DNA of 64,000 nucleotides from Atrina japonica (lineage: Eukaryota > Mollusca > Bivalvia > Pterioida > Pinnidae), in assembly GCA_030159075.1 (NCBI GenBank), contig BROG01000951.1, positions 1-64,000 of the forward strand, in the 5' to 3' direction. Shown in pieces: positions 22,305 through 36,000 of the stretch (the stretch's first letter is position 1; every line of letters begins with the position of its first letter). Both the position numbers and the translations under genes were made by a program. The notes beneath the pieces were generated by a model, which was given only the letters and a program-made list of their open reading frames with translations, was not told the origin of the DNA and did not search any database.

Positions 22305-22479
22305 ATACGGGGACCGTTAACCCTTTCAACCCTACAAACCATAATAGATTGGTCTAAACAATAGAAAAAACATTACATTTAGATATTAGGTATGAAAGAG
22401 TTAACAACTGGTAGTGACTTTTCCTCCGCAAAGTACGGATGAGATTAAAAACGAGGTCCCGTGACACGGCAGGTGTAAT

Positions 22480-23045
22480 GTAGAAAAGCGATCCATCCAT
22501 AGAAAATCTATCCGGGGTTATTATTATACGTAGAAATCATATCCGGATACTTGTAGAAAATTTACCCATATCTGAAGAAAAATGACCCGTTTTCCGGGTA
22601 ACTTTTCTACGGATTTACTCAAGTGGACAACAAAGGAGATATAGATTATGGAAGCTTTTGACATACCAATTCTATCATAGGACCCTGTATTGGACCCCTT
22701 CAATTAAATATTTCATAAATTAAGGATAATCACTTATTTCTGCAATAAAGGAAGCAATTAATGACATTTACTTCCATTCATAGAGCATCGACTCTTAACT
22801 ATAATAATCATTAATTAATCCGGGTGACGGTGTGTCCCTACTACTAGTACACAAATATGACTCGGGTACATTTTCTACCATACATGTAAAGATATGACCC
22901 GGATAAAGTGGATTTTTGACAATAGATAAATGGCCGCGTTTCGTTGTTTCCCACTGGAAAATTGTCCAGGTATGTTTTCTACCATATAAAAATGAGCCTG
23001 GTATATTTTCTACTATAGAAAAATACCTGGGTATACATTCTATAG
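22480..23045. mobile_element. probable element with inverted TAGAAAATNTACCCGG-type arrays
   Basis: On the left, TAGAAAATCTATCCGG, GTAGAAAATTTACCC and related forms occur four or five times. On the right the reverse form dominates: CGGGTACATTTTCTACC, CCAGGTATGTTTTCTACC, CTGGTATATTTTCTACT. Exact termini are not resolved. A lone related unit (CCCAGGTAAGTTTTCTACTG) lies at 24370. No ORF. Confidence 0.55.
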
Positions 23046-24610
23046 CGTCACTTTTTCACGACACGAATAACACAAATGTTAAAACTAGTCGTTTTCTACA
23101 CAAGTGGGGGGCACTTTTGAAACTTGGGGCAGCAGAAATATGTTTGTGCCCCCCTTTTTTGTTTTTGTTTTGTTTTGTTTTTCAAAACCGTAGTTATAAT
23201 TCTTGAATAATTGATTTCCCGGAATCCGTACTTCTATTACCAACATTTTCACGCCTCGCTACGCTCGACCAAACCAATTACATTATATATATACTCTTCC
23301 TTCCTTGTTGCCCATCACGAAAATGTAAGTTGTTTACCCATTACATGTATGTAGGCGTAGGTAACGGGTCGGCCAGGGACAATCCCTCCCTAAACTTTCT
23401 CACATACCAATTTTTTTTATACATTATCAACACGTCTGGAATCCAGAAAAAAGGGATTCCCAGAACTTTTAAAAATTAAAAATTTTTCTGGACTCCCTCA
23501 TCATGCTCTGCATGCATTTGTATTTGCAGATACTCAATTTATTTTTGATAAATGATACGCATGTCAATTTAATGCAATATATGGTCAGAATAAAAACGAG
23601 TCGCAGTGTGATAATTAACTCTCTGGGCTTTAATAATTGAACATTTCTGGGAAGCATACCCGAGACAACTGGAAACTAGAATATGCCTCATCAGGCTTCC
23701 GAATTAATCCATCAATGATATTTTTAAAGAGGTCGTAATTCAATGGTTGGGGGATACTAGGCCAAACTTCTGTCCCAGTTTTAGTAACTTTTTTGCTGAT
23801 CCTACCTTCTTTTGAGAAGGATAATCAAAGTGGTGCATTAGTGGATTGCTCTGCGTATTTTCGCGTCTCGGTGCAGAAAAGGAATTCCAAATTAAAAAAA
23901 ATATATCTGAAAGATGCGCAAAACCCTACCCCTAATGGAATATTGCTTCACAATTAATCCAACACTTACAAATATGTAGTTATGAGGGAGAGAGTGCCGC
24001 TTAAAGTTGATAAAATAGTTGTAAAACCTTTCATTTTTTATATAAAAAGTCAAAAAATTACAAATTTAAAAAAATGTTTGCCCCTCGCTCCGCTCGGCGA
24101 CTTTAATTAAGCTTTACACCACTCAAACTTGAAATCATCACTCTACTATTGATGGGGTATGTATTGCATAAACAATTTTAATTTAAGTTTGAATTTAAAT
24201 TTAAAAGTATAAAGTATAAACAGCCTCAAACCTTAAAATTACCTTTTGATTTGCTTCCTACACCAATACAAAAAAAAGTACGCCCCCTCTTTGAAAAATT
24301 CCTAGGCCTCTGTAATTCATTCTCAATTACACACTTTTCTGGACCCAGATACACCATTGCTACGGTTACCCAGGTAAGTTTTCTACTGTAGAATATTGGC
24401 GTTTAGTCAATAGCAAAAGTCAAAATGGGTTGCACTTCACCTAAAACTGGTGTGACATCTTCAACTGAATGAAAATTTCTTGGAGGGGATGTTTAACAAC
24501 AATAAAAAAGTATAATTTAGTGTCCTGGGGTTACGTGTACAAAATGGCCTCTCTGGACATGTAAAATAAAAAATACCTGTGGAGCATACTCCCAAACATG
24601 AACCCCCCTG
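23046..24610. other. no gene seen
   Basis: It contains two phrases of the same type, CGCCTCGCTACGCTCGACC (23251) and GCCCCTCGCTCCGCTCGGCG (24080), perhaps marks of a degraded repeat. No coding block is supported. Confidence 0.4.
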
Positions 24611-24619
24611 GACATTTAC

Positions 24620-24700
24620 TCTAATATTTGTCAAATAAACTGGCAAATTTCCCCACAAAATCAACTTAGGTTTCAGTGGGACTCAAACCCATGGTATTAT
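24620..24700 (-). repeat. SINE-B fragment
   Basis: AAACTGGCAAATTTCCCCAC ... CAGTGGGACTCAAACCCATG. The minus strand gives a B-box-like GGTTTGAGTCCCACTG head and the body seen at 6540-6600. Confidence 0.6.
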
Positions 24701-24709
24701 ATTGTGCCC

Positions 24710-27155
24710 ATATATAACATACGATACTCTCATAAAGACACTTTAAAATTATCACACCCCCGCGGTCGCGCCTCATCTATAATCTGTTTGGGGAAAATGC
24801 ACTCTAGCTCAGATTGTTTTTAATAATAACCTCTCAGTTAACCTTTTTCGCTATAATTACATTTATGAGAAATTCAAAACAAAACACAAAATATACAACG
24901 ATGGTGACGCTTATTTTCAATGTTTATAATTGTTTAGTGTTTAGTGACAGTTATGTTCTAATATGATGTACTCTTTTCTTTTTCTATCTCATATTATATT
25001 CATTTCTCATTATTTCATAAATTAGAATTTCCTTGTGATGAAATACAATAAATAAATCGCTAATAAGTCAGTAAAATAGAGAAACTTAAATTTGCAATTG
25101 AATTTCATAAAAACTGGTTTTATTGCATTGGATCCGCCCTTTTAAATTATTTTGAAGTTTAACGAAATCTTAAATGAGTGTAGTTTACGATACAAATGTT
25201 TACTAATAATTCAAATTTTCAAATCGAATTCGAATTCTTGACATCAACCAAATCAGAGATTTATATAATATATAAAATTATATACGTCTCTGACCAAATG
25301 TTGTGGTCTGCGTAACGTCCATTTTCATCCACCCCTTAAAATCCTATCTCAATTATAAGTTTTAGCCCCATTTAGCTCCTCATTATCAATATCCAATCAT
25401 TTCAGCGCTTCTATATTTTGACGATCGTTTATCCAATCAGGATTTATCTAATGAAGAATGTCGGTAACGTTCTCATGCCATTGCATTACCACAATAATAT
25501 CCGTAAATAAAAGTCTTATTTAACAATTAAGATAGATGCTAACTTTAATTTAAATATAGCAATGCAAATATCAGAATCTTTTCTTCTGATGGGTTCTATT
25601 TAATAATGAGTTATTTATCCTTAAAACATGAAACTTAAGTGAAACGTTGGGCACCATTCAGCATGGCGTTGTAGCTATTTATAGAAGTTCAAACGCGTTT
25701 CATTATGAAAGGTTTCAATATTTCAGGCACATGGGCGTGAAGACCGCGGGTACTACTTCCACACCTTTTCTAATATCGGATAGAACAACATCATAAAGCT
25801 GAAAACACAAAATAAAGGTATCCCATGACATAAATACGAAGGAATATCCTCCTCAGACACAAAATGTTCGATTACAGTCGTACAGAATAACTTCCAGCTG
25901 TGACATATTTAAACGGCGGATGGTTCTCCAAATAGAAAGTAAAGCGGCCATATCTTGGCTTGATGAAACCATTCTTAAATGATTGCCATTTGCAAATAAA
26001 CAATTAATTTGAATTTTGTTGATATCCCCGAATACACACATTCCAAATCAACGTATAAACAACAGGGGGCGACAATTAGTATTGCTTGATTTATTGACAA
26101 TAGTGCGTTGCATTGCCCCCTTTTGTGTACCTCTTTGCGAAAATAAATATTCATAGTTTACACGCATATCTTGGCAGCCATTTTGATGGAAGACATTTGC
26201 AATTTAGAAATATTTAAAATTTTTCTTATATCAGATAATATAATTATCAGAATGTGAAGGTAAGGGATCTATATAGCAGAAATATTTCTGTTTTATTGGA
26301 AGTGAATTTAAGATAATTTATAACGTCAGAAATGAATACAACAACACGAAAGTGTGTAATGTTTTGATTTTATAGATGTCAAATTTCCTCGAAAAAAATC
26401 CCAAAACTTCCCTTATTTACATTGCTCGTATAATCGCGTGACCGAAATTAATATTGAACGTAAAAGATAAAAGTTTTGAAGATTTGATGTTTCTCTTTAT
26501 CCGTCAGATTTTCCAGAATCCAATGTACTTCCGCTGTAAACGTATAAAATTCTTCATGGATAATTTAGGCCGATACTCTCCAATCTTAAATTTACAAGGA
26601 AGAAATTTTTATTCAACACCATATTTAGACTGACATTTAACAATTTTAACGCATATATACTCGTACCAAAGCTGTAACACTGTTGGAATAGTTTGTAAGA
26701 TATTCACAGAGATCAAGTGATTACTGCAGTTGTCCACAGGATTTCAGAAAAAAATTATGTTAGGGGAGGGGGTGTTGACTGTTATATTAGGTGATGTAAT
26801 CAGGCATTTGAATTATAAGCCTATCCCTTTGATTCATTTCCGATATGTTTACCCCAAAGTTCTATGCCAAGTTAAATTTCAGATTGTACAACTTCATATA
26901 AATTAATTTTTATAGCTTACAGCTCAATATATGATTGAAGTTTTTGCTTGATTCGGTCCATGCACCAGATGCCCTTAACAGAATACAGATAATCTTTTTG
27001 TGGAATGCGCTTTCTACTATTCTCTACACTTTTAGCTATTTTTAAATCTGAAGTGTGTATTGGAGTGGTCTTGATTAGTAATAGAATTATTATTCCAGAG
27101 AAATATTCTCATTTAAAATTAGATGATTTGTTAAATTGAGAGTAAGCAGTCTATC
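24710..27155. other. no gene seen
   Basis: Long AT-rich stretch. I see no inverted termini, tandem array, RNA gene or splice-flanked coding exon. Small frames (for example minus strand 25853-26041) show no recognisable motif. Confidence 0.45.
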
Positions 27156-27162
27156 GGTCATG

Positions 27163-28491
27163 CTCCACCAGTTCGAAGGTTCACCAGTCCATAGGTTCAC
27201 TAGTCGGAAGGTTCACCAGTCCGACAGTTTACCAGTTCTATCCCCTAGTCTGAGGGATAGTTAAACAGGATGACTATGGTCTAAATTGCTAACTCAAGGA
27301 CCATAATTCAGCACACCCTCTCATGAATAAAATAATGTCAAAAAGCGCCAGAAAAATTTAGGCCATGGTGGAAATATGTGTTCACTAATCAGAACAAGAA
27401 AATACAAAGGCTTTAGGGGACCTTCAGTTCTTGATTTTGTTGAAGTACATTATGTAGGATTTGACGAGAGCTTGTACAACGACCAAAAATGGTAGCTCAT
27501 TTGAACCTTGGGCTCGGTTGAGCTAAAATAATAATAATAAAAACTGTTTGATTTATTCTAGTATTCTCTTGGACTTCACTTAGAACTTATGAAAGGTATA
27601 GAATTGATGGTTTTTGGCAAAATCATATCTCCACACTTAAGACATTTGTTGGCATTTTCATCTTTCTGAGAGAGGGTATGTGTGTGCGTTTTAATAAATT
27701 TTATAAGGAGAATAAAAACAGAAACATTAAATTTAGCAGGGCGAAAAAAGACATTTTAAGGTTGCATATTGGAGAGACGAAAAAACAACATTTAAGGTCG
27801 CAAATTAAAGAAGCGAAAAGACAACATTTTAAGGTCGCAAATTAGTGAGGTGAAAATATGATAATAAATTCCCTTAATTTCGGGCCGAAAAGATGACAAA
27901 ACGCCAACAGGAGTGTCTAAATCTGCACAATCCACTCTAAAGAAAACAAAATACAATGTATTTATTATTCGTTTCAAAAATATTTTTTCACCTGATAAGA
28001 ATTATCCAAGAGAACAACATATTAGTTATTTTTTTTCTAAAAAACTGTTATCAGGTAAAAAATACCTAAGATAAAACTGAATATTAGTTTGTTTTCTCAA
28101 GGTAATTTTTCACTACTGTAGATATTGTTATGTTTATATCTATAATACACTAACAGCTAGCTGTATTTCATTTTCACGCTGTTTTACACTCAATTGGTTC
28201 CAATTATGTCCACAATGCATTTGATAAATTCTAGAGAATTTCATTTGAAGAAAAAAACGCTAAAAGACAAATCACACGACACTTAGATAGTGTAAGGTGG
28301 GAATGGTCCACCTACTTATAAATCTGCTATTGAAGGCTAATTGTGGGATCCGAATCAATCCCAATCCTTCGTCGATGTCTTTTTCTGTTGGACTGGTGAA
28401 CCTTCGGACTAGTGGAATTTCGCATCTGGATCAACCAGAATTCTCTGCCTACAACTTTTTCTATTGTACTGGTGAACCTTCGGACTAGTGG
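27163..28491. mobile_element. probable element with inverted GGTTCACCAGT arrays
   Basis: The left block (27163-27242) repeats GAAGGTTCACCAGTCC-like units about four times. The right block (28391-28491) carries two copies of the reverse form, ACTGGTGAACCTTCGGACTA. The 1.15-kb interior has no long ORF. The layout resembles the other array-ended elements in the window, but true terminal bases are not identified. Confidence 0.5.
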
Positions 28492-28499
28492 ATAGTGAT

Positions 28500-29215
28500 A
28501 TATTATATGTAATGTTTCATCCTTGAGTGAACTACAACAAGTCACAGGTGAAATATATCTTAATGATTAATACAGGTTCGACTGTCCCTTTCGGCAGCAG
28601 ATAATGAGATCCCAACCGACAACAAAAACCAAATTGACACTAGTACATTTACGAATGATATAAATAATAATCTAACAGAAGAGACAACTAAATTTTTATT
28701 ATAAAAATTACATGTACTTATGTCTATGTTACCTGTCCACAGGTCTAAATCTAGGGACACACGTGTACATGTAGATGTACCGAAATTGAAAATCCAGTCA
28801 CACACTGGGACGCCTACATGTGTTATTGGCCACATGTTGTGCCAAATAAAACAACTTTAAACAGAAGTAAACTAAGAAATACTTTCATTCATCTCTTCCA
28901 TTCTAATTTAAGTCAGAGAATGAATAAAAAAATATATAATCATCACTTCACGGTCAACTCAAACAATTTCACTTGTACCTTGTGCCCTGTGATCAACACA
29001 ACAACATTTTATACATGTATATGCAAAAGTATAACTACAAAATATAGAAACTTTAGGTAAGGAAAACACTAATTTCGTGACTAAAATGCACTTAAAATAT
29101 AAGAAATTATTTATAGTTAGTGTCCATGATATCATTTAAAATAATGACATGGTATATATGTGTATCTGGCATGATATTAACAGACATAAAGGATTAAAAT
29201 GGAATGAAAAATAGT
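28500..29215. other. no gene seen
   Basis: AT-rich sequence. Two small frames (28560-28835 minus, 28818-29060 plus) have no domain or splice support. Confidence 0.4.
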
Positions 29216-29220
29216 ACATA

Positions 29221-30237
29221 CAGTAGAACTTCGATGAGTCGAAGTTCAAGGGACCGTCTAAAAAAGTTCGAAACATCGGGACTTCGACTCATGAATGGTG
29301 ATCGAGAAATCTAAAATTTACTCCATAACGACATGCCACACAAAAAATCTATTGTACGTGACTGTGTAACTGTATAGGTGCAGGGATCATGACTTAGAAT
29401 CTAATCGACTAAAATCATTTACGGCCTATTTAATGTAGATACAGTGTATTTATTTTGTACTCAGAGAATAAATCCAAACATTCTGCAGAAAAATCGTAAT
29501 CCAAGCACCCATACGAGAAACACAACGTTGACTCAGAGTTAAGGAAAAAACAGAGAAGCTAAAATATTTTGTCACCAATTTAATTATCAACACAAAACGA
29601 AAGTCAATAGATGTATCATGCAGCACTAGTCATTACACATTAAAATATTTTTTTTCACATCAAATTGCCGATACCGTTCATTTCATGTTGTTTTTTTTCT
29701 TTACAAGTGACACTTTGAGTTTGAGTAGAAAATGTTTACTATATATTATCGGGTCATTTCGTTTTGTTTTTACAAATCGGTAACTTATCACGACCCAAGC
29801 TACGAGATGGTAAACAACCAGCACAGTCGTCGGTAATTTGCATATCTATGTCTTGACAAAGTCGCAAACAATCAATAATCAATTAGCGTCTGCTTATTAC
29901 TTTTAATTACTTAAATCATGTTGTTATTTTTATACTGTCCTGGGTGTTTATCAATAAACACGTGTCCATTGTTTCAACGTAGTCGGATAGGTGTGAAAAT
30001 CGCCACGGGTACATCTTGTATACAGGTAAACTTCGACTTCGATTCATTTGTATGAATTTTCGATGTTTTTACAGCGATGGGACTGCCAGTTTTGTTCGAG
30101 AAATTCGACTCATGAAAGTTCGATTTATAAATTGTTTTTTAGTAAGGATATATAATGAAATAAATCGGGACTTTGTAAAAAGTTCGAAACAACGAGAAAT
30201 TCGACTCATTGAAGTTTGACTCATCGAAGTTCTACTG
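29221..30237. mobile_element. pogo/Tigger-like non-autonomous element
   Basis: The left end CAGTAGAACTTCGATGAGTC and the reverse complement of the right end are identical over that 20-bp length, and the similarity continues through the TTCGAAAC blocks. TA lies on both sides (29219-29220, 30238-30239), as expected for Tc1/mariner-pogo target duplication. The interior (1,017 bp in total) has no transposase frame. TTCGACTCAT-type motifs are repeated near both ends. Confidence 0.88.
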
Positions 30238-30529
30238 TACTTTAAAACAGACAGGGAAATAGAGAGTGTATTATTGCATCACATCTATTTTATAAGACAC
30301 AACACTTTCCGAAAGCTCCCAAGAGATGAGCCAAAACAATTGAATTATTTAAAATGTTATCTCATCAGAAATAATGTAGTCAAAATGAAACATGTCAAAG
30401 TTTCCCATATAACCTGTATTAAATGTTGCCAGCATTGCCAAATGTTGGTCAAAATCAAAATCATCTGAGATGTTGTTCAAGGTTCAGTTTTGATCCATGA
30501 ATAAACAAAAGGATTAATATCATCAACAT

Positions 30530-30625
30530 GCAGGTCCTGTAAAAGGTCTCATTCACAATGCAAAATCTGCCATTTTTTCCAAATTTTGAGCAAAGATTTC
30601 CCAATTTACAAGTGTTTGTGTGTGC

Positions 30626-30709
<84 letters not shown>

Positions 30710-30990
30710 ACCATGTCATTCACATTTGGTATTACATTGTAAACAATAAAAAAGAGAATTTAGTGCAAGTACATGATCTGTATGAACTGCACTTTGAAGT
30801 CTTCAGATGAAAACCACATTGTCAGTTCAATAAGAGATGCTAAATGAATCAAAAGTTTTGTGTCTTTATTTTTACATGTATATATGAATTAAGTGACCAT
30901 ATTTCCTTTTTTATTACAGTTTGGCCCATTTCGATGTTCATGTAAAATTCTCAATTGGAGGGGTACAGGACCCTGTCCCAAAAAGGGTCT
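30530..30990 (+). repeat. local dispersed repeat F, copy 1 (carries a TA microsatellite)
   Basis: AATGCAAAATCTGCCATTTT, CTTCAGATGAAAACCACATT and GGACCCTGTCCCAAAAAGGG recur in the same order at 32310-32520. The copy here is interrupted by a (TG)n(TA)n run at 30616-30705. Confidence 0.7.
30634..30705. repeat. (TA)n microsatellite after (TG)n
   Basis: A compound TG then TA run. The 74-aa frame across it is Tyr-Ile repeat only. Confidence 0.97.
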
Positions 30991-31086
30991 TTAACTCATG
31001 CATCATACCAAGTTTTTAAATTTTGTAGATTTGAGGAAAGAAACAAATTATTTGACGGAAACCAGAATGTAGCAAACATACAAAAT

Positions 31087-31222
31087 ACAGTGAAATTCAC
31101 GGGACTGACCTATTACTTTGAGAAATCCGGAATCTGAGATAACCAAAATTTTTAATTGATATAGTATTATATCTATAAATATTGTAACCGAACTTTCAAC
31201 TTTGACATAACAAGATTCCACT
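31087..31222. mobile_element. possible short pogo-like MITE
   Basis: CAGTGAAATTCACGGGACTG on the left and CACAGTGGAATCTTGTTATG as the reverse complement of the right resemble pogo-type ends with TA nearby. About 0.14 kb. The TIR match is short and imperfect. Confidence 0.35.
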
Positions 31223-31369
31223 GTGCATCTATAAAATGTAGATGTGCCCCTGATCTTTGAGGATGACATAAAAATGCTTAGGAGAAAACAGTTAGATATT
31301 TGTCAGCATTTACAATTGACCTATCGCAAAGTGTCTGACACATGGCTGTCCATGTGCTTTTTTGGACAA

Positions 31370-31470
31370 TCACACAAGTGTTTGATGGGCCATTTCATTA
31401 CGACGTCACAATGGAAAAGTTTGTCAAAAAGTACCATGTCGGGCATTTGGGAATGGTTTAATTTACTGTA
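31370..31470 (+). repeat. fragment related to repeat D
   Basis: AAGTGTTTGATGGGCCATTT, ACGACGTCACAATGG and GTCGGGCATTTGGGAATGGT follow the same order as 43500-43620 but are well diverged. Confidence 0.4.
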
Positions 31471-31924
31471 TCATGTATGTTTTAAAATGAAATATCTGTT
31501 AAATTGTTTTTATAAAATTTTGTCTGCTCACTTGTAACATGAACATATTTATTTACACCTTCAGGCTGTTGCATGTTCATATAATGGTGTACTACTTCAG
31601 TTGCAGTGGTTATATTATTTCAGTTATTATATTTTGAACAGTTGACTTTTGTTTCCACAATACTGTCATGAATATTTTATTGATTGCTTAATATAGCTGA
31701 TAAAATTTTTAAAAAATATTGATTATTTGTTTCTCTCGAGGGGTACTTTATTGTTCATTAACCTACTTCTGTGGCATTTTATATGTGGTACTGAGAGGAT
31801 TCCAAGGGGTTATGCACCTAGACCATGTAGAGTTGCTTTAAAGTATACTACTTAAATCCAATAAAATTAAGTATCCTCCAAAGGGAAGTATAGTTATGCG
31901 AAAAAACCAGTAAAACACTCAATA

Positions 31925-32610
31925 TTCTATTGACCCCTGTGACCACATTTTACTTATTGGCAGATGGGTTGGTTTCTTGATACATATTCCCTTGTATTGA
32001 TGTTAAACATTTATCCTGCAAAAATTGTCGTCCAATTGAGCTCCATCTGTGAACAAGGTCTGTTAATACTGAAACCTATGCACAAGTACATGGATCAGGG
32101 TTTTCCCATGGGTGTTATTTTAGTGAGTTCCAAATACATGAAAACAAAGGCACACATTTTCAGTCTCAGATTAAAAAAAAATACTGAGTTTTTGTGCATC
32201 CTTAGCAACTCACATCTTGAAAATATTTTATGCGTCAGAGACACAGAAATCATGCATAAGGGAAAACCCTGATGTATACAGACAGACACATGTACATAAA
32301 ACTGGCCCCATTCCCAATGCAAAATCTGCTATGTTTTTCCCAATTTTGAACAAAAATTACCTGCACTTCAAAGTTTTCAGATGAAAACCATTTTGTCAGT
32401 TAAATAAGAGAAGTTAATTGAATCACAATTTTATGTTTGTACTCTCTCTTATGAATTAAATAAGTATTAATTTCCCAATTAATTGGAAGGGTACTGGACC
32501 CTGTCCCAAAAAAGGTCTATTAACCCCTGTGACCACATTTTATTCAGTGGCAGATGGGTTGATCTCTCGATACATGTTCCACTGTATTGATGTTATACAA
32601 TTATCCTGCT
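31925..32610 (+). repeat. local repeat F/G, duplicated blocks before INO80D
   Basis: TATTGACCCCTGTGACCACA followed by a GGCAGATGGGTTGR block and TTGATGTTAWACA occurs at 31931 and again at 32519. The 32310-32520 part duplicates 30530-30990. Non-coding. It may contain the INO80D promoter or 5'UTR exon, which I cannot identify. Confidence 0.65.
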
Positions 32611-32873
32611 AAGATTTCAGCTTAGCTTGTAAAGTCGGGATATAGAAATTCCTTCTTAACTCATTTACTCCTAAAGACACATTTGGACTGGTCTATGTCA
32701 TGAATTAACAGAAGAGTCCATTGTTTTTCAGGGATTGATGAGTCAATGTATAAAAATGTTGAATGCACATCTACATGTAAACTTGCAGATACACATTTTG
32801 TATGTTTAATTTATTTATTTATTTTTTTTCTTGCAGGGTGTTATAAACCCCCTAACATCACTCCAGTAAGGAG

Positions 32874-33091
32874 ATGTATGAGGGCAAGAATATTCACTTC
32901 TCAGCTCTTGACAAAAAGCCGTTATGCTCATTTAGTGCTAAAGTGTGTAATCAACATCGTCTCAATGGCTACGGTTTTTGTGTTCGGCACATACTCGAGG
33001 ATCCAACTGCCCCATTTAAAAGATGTGCTTATGTGGCTAAATCCAGCAAACAGACTTGTACTCAGGCGATTCCCCAGCATGAAGACAGAGA
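32874..33091 (+). CDS. INO80D: INO80D coding exon 1
   Basis: The exon begins at 32837 after TTTTCTTGCAG with 37 nt of 5'UTR. It encodes the start of the first zinc module and ends GACAGAGA|GTAAGT in phase 2. Reading past the donor stops at once. Confidence 0.94.
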
Positions 33092-36000
33092 GTAAGTATA
33101 CATGTATATATACTTACAGACATAGGTGAGTGTAATACAAGAGTTTACCCAACATGGCAACAAAATTGTGTGCAAATAAACTGCAAATAAAACGAATTGC
33201 ACCTTAGCAGATGCTAGATAAACTCCTCTTTATTTGGCTGCGAAAGTAGATACATGTCATGAAAAACTAAGTCTGTGTGTCTTAATAATAATAGTCTTAA
33301 TGTGCATCATTGTATAACTAAAATGCTCTGACAGTTGTCTACTATCAGAGCCATAACTCATTTCATCACGCTTACATCAACTTACATTTCATCTAATGTC
33401 ACTAAACTCATTTTATCTCAACTTTCACAGAATCTCTGAACATTACATCATGTTGTTGAACCCTTCCATAGTGACAAGACAGGGATCAACAAATTCTGTC
33501 TGGAAGACGAGGGAGTTTAAAACTGGTGACATCCTCATATTTATATGAAAAATTCTTGAAGGGATATAAACAACAATCGAATAAAAACCCAAAATGTGTA
33601 TTTTCCCAAGTTTTCAGTAAATACATGTATATATATTTTAATGTATTTTCCCAATTAAGGCGGTACAGACACATGCATTTATTTGTTATAAAGTTTTAAC
33701 CTTTGCTGGTCACTGTTGTAGATTCCCATGTCTGACTTATCCAAATCACTCTGCTGACTTTAGCCAGATAGAATAGTAACCTAAAGGGACAAGGCTGCAT
33801 TATTGTAAATAAAAAGGGGACTTTAGCACCCAGCAGACCAATGTGATCCTTTGGGATCTTTGGCCTCTGTTTTAGATTTAAGTATGATATGATCATTGTA
33901 AGTATGTAAAATTTATAAATGATTTGAATGAATGTTATTTTCATGTTTTATTTTCTGCAGATACTGCAACAATCACATGCAGGTTTTGGGAATGCTGCCC
34001 AGAAAGGAAAGGAAACCTAAAAAAGAGAAAGAAAAACCAATTGAGACTGTAATGCCAATTGCGAGAGAGAAGAAAAAATTGTTTGAGGATCGTGTGAAGT
34101 CGCGTTTTAATACATCAAAACTTATAAACAATGACATTCTCGGAAGAGATACAGGGTTTGGAGAGGATCCAGATGATCCCTATGCTTTTCCTGATCCATC
34201 TGGCGATGCTAAAAGTAGTGGGAATATGGGGAACATGTCCCTACCCTCAATGAGTCCATATTCAGAAGCTCCACTATCCGTCGGTTCTCAGGGTTCACAT
34301 GGCTCAAAGTCACCTGGGGATGGAGGAGGTGGGGTGTCCTCTATTGCCAAACTCTACCCTGAACTTGCAGAGAAATTAGAGAAAATTAAGCCAAAGTTTG
34401 ATACAGGTGCGAAAATGAAAGATAAAGGAAAAGTTAAAAGCTCAAGGACTATGAACCGTCTGCAAACAAAAATTGCACAGAATAAAATAAAAGATAAGTT
34501 AAAGAAGAATCAAGAGTCCAATTCACAGTCACAATCGCCTTGTCATGGATTTGGATCCATTGGGAATATGATGCAATTGACAAATAATTGTAACCATTAT
34601 GATAGTGAAGTGACAGAAAGAACTTTACACAATAGCTTTGATAGTTTAAAAAATTCTGGCAGTCACGAATCAGCTTTGCATGATACTCCTGTAACAGAAC
34701 TGAAACGGCCTCCTGTACCATATTCTATGATGCAAAGTTCACCGCAAGATGTGATATCAAACTTAAAATATCCAGGAATAGGTTTCCCAGGTGCACCTCA
34801 TGGAATTCCCCATGGGATGCCCCTAGAATCTTTACCAGGCATGCCAAATGCCTCATCTCGATCACAGCAATTCTCAAATCCAGACCCAGTGAGAATGAAT
34901 GCTTTTCCATCACCTGTAATGATGAGGAAAAGTATTCCACCCACATCACTACCTCTTAATTCACCTCAATCTCGCCTCGTACATCAGCAACCTGTAGTGT
35001 CTGTAGCTAGCTCATCGGTCAGTCCTATGGAAACTCATAAACTCAATTACCCTGTGCAACAGCAAATGTATCAAAGTGTGCCAACTACACACCCGCCCCC
35101 TCCTCCGCCTCCACCATACACTAAAAGCGTAACGGAAATGAACTCCAATCAGATTTCATCATTACCTGCTGTTTCATCATCTTGTACAGTGACTCATTCA
35201 GGGACACTGACGCCAGCTGTATCATCTTATCCTCATCCCACTCTTCCTCCCCCTCCCCCTTACAGAAGTAAATCAAAAGTACAGAGTTCCAAAAAAACAA
35301 AATCTTCAATATACACACCACTCAGCAGTGCTGTGATACCAAACCTGCCACGCTCTGCTGTCACGCAACCATGTCAAATGAAACAGGTTTTAAAAGAAGA
35401 TGATTGGCCAAAATGGATGAAAACAGAATCGTCAAAGAATTACTATAACTATTACTTAAAAAGGAAAAAATTCAACCATAACCTCATCGGTGCAGGTAAG
35501 TTGTATTTGCTTTCAATCATTTTGATTCTTTTTAACTGATCTTGTTTTATAGAGTGAGGCAGATACCTGCATGTTTAGAGGACATATAAAGGGGTGTATA
35601 CCTTACTAAGACTGGCATTGAATATTTACTTAGTTACTTAGTTTAGTTAATAATTATTGATTTATTTAGCTGTAGAAGTATTGTGTATGACAGATTGGTG
35701 ACAGATTTGTAGGTAAGTGAGGAAAATAATTGAAAATTATCTGGTCCCATGGGACAAGTCACATTTGAAAATCACTTTGTCTGATAACAATTTTCATACA
35801 ACCGAATCCATATTTTCATGACGGGAATTACAATTTTTACATGTTTAGCACTTTATGTATATCCACATGGGACTACTCATTAATTGCACTAGGTGCACTT
35901 TGATATGCCATTAAGTGAGTGACTTGATCGGACACATCATCTTTGATTTAAAGATTTCCAGTAAAGTCAGAAGTGCAGTTTTGAAGTTATGAGTTTTTTC

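Noticed and set aside
22916..23206. 96-codon plus-strand frame
   Set aside because: The first part is made of the repeated CCNGGTATATTTTCTAC words and the end is a TTTTG run; there is no domain.
28560..29060. Two small frames on opposite strands (91 and 80 codons)
   Set aside because: No domain, no splice signals that extend them, and no similarity I recognise.
32746..33129. 127-codon frame overlapping INO80D exon 1
   Set aside because: It is in a different frame from the clearly conserved MYEGKNIHFS protein and crosses the splice acceptor and donor.
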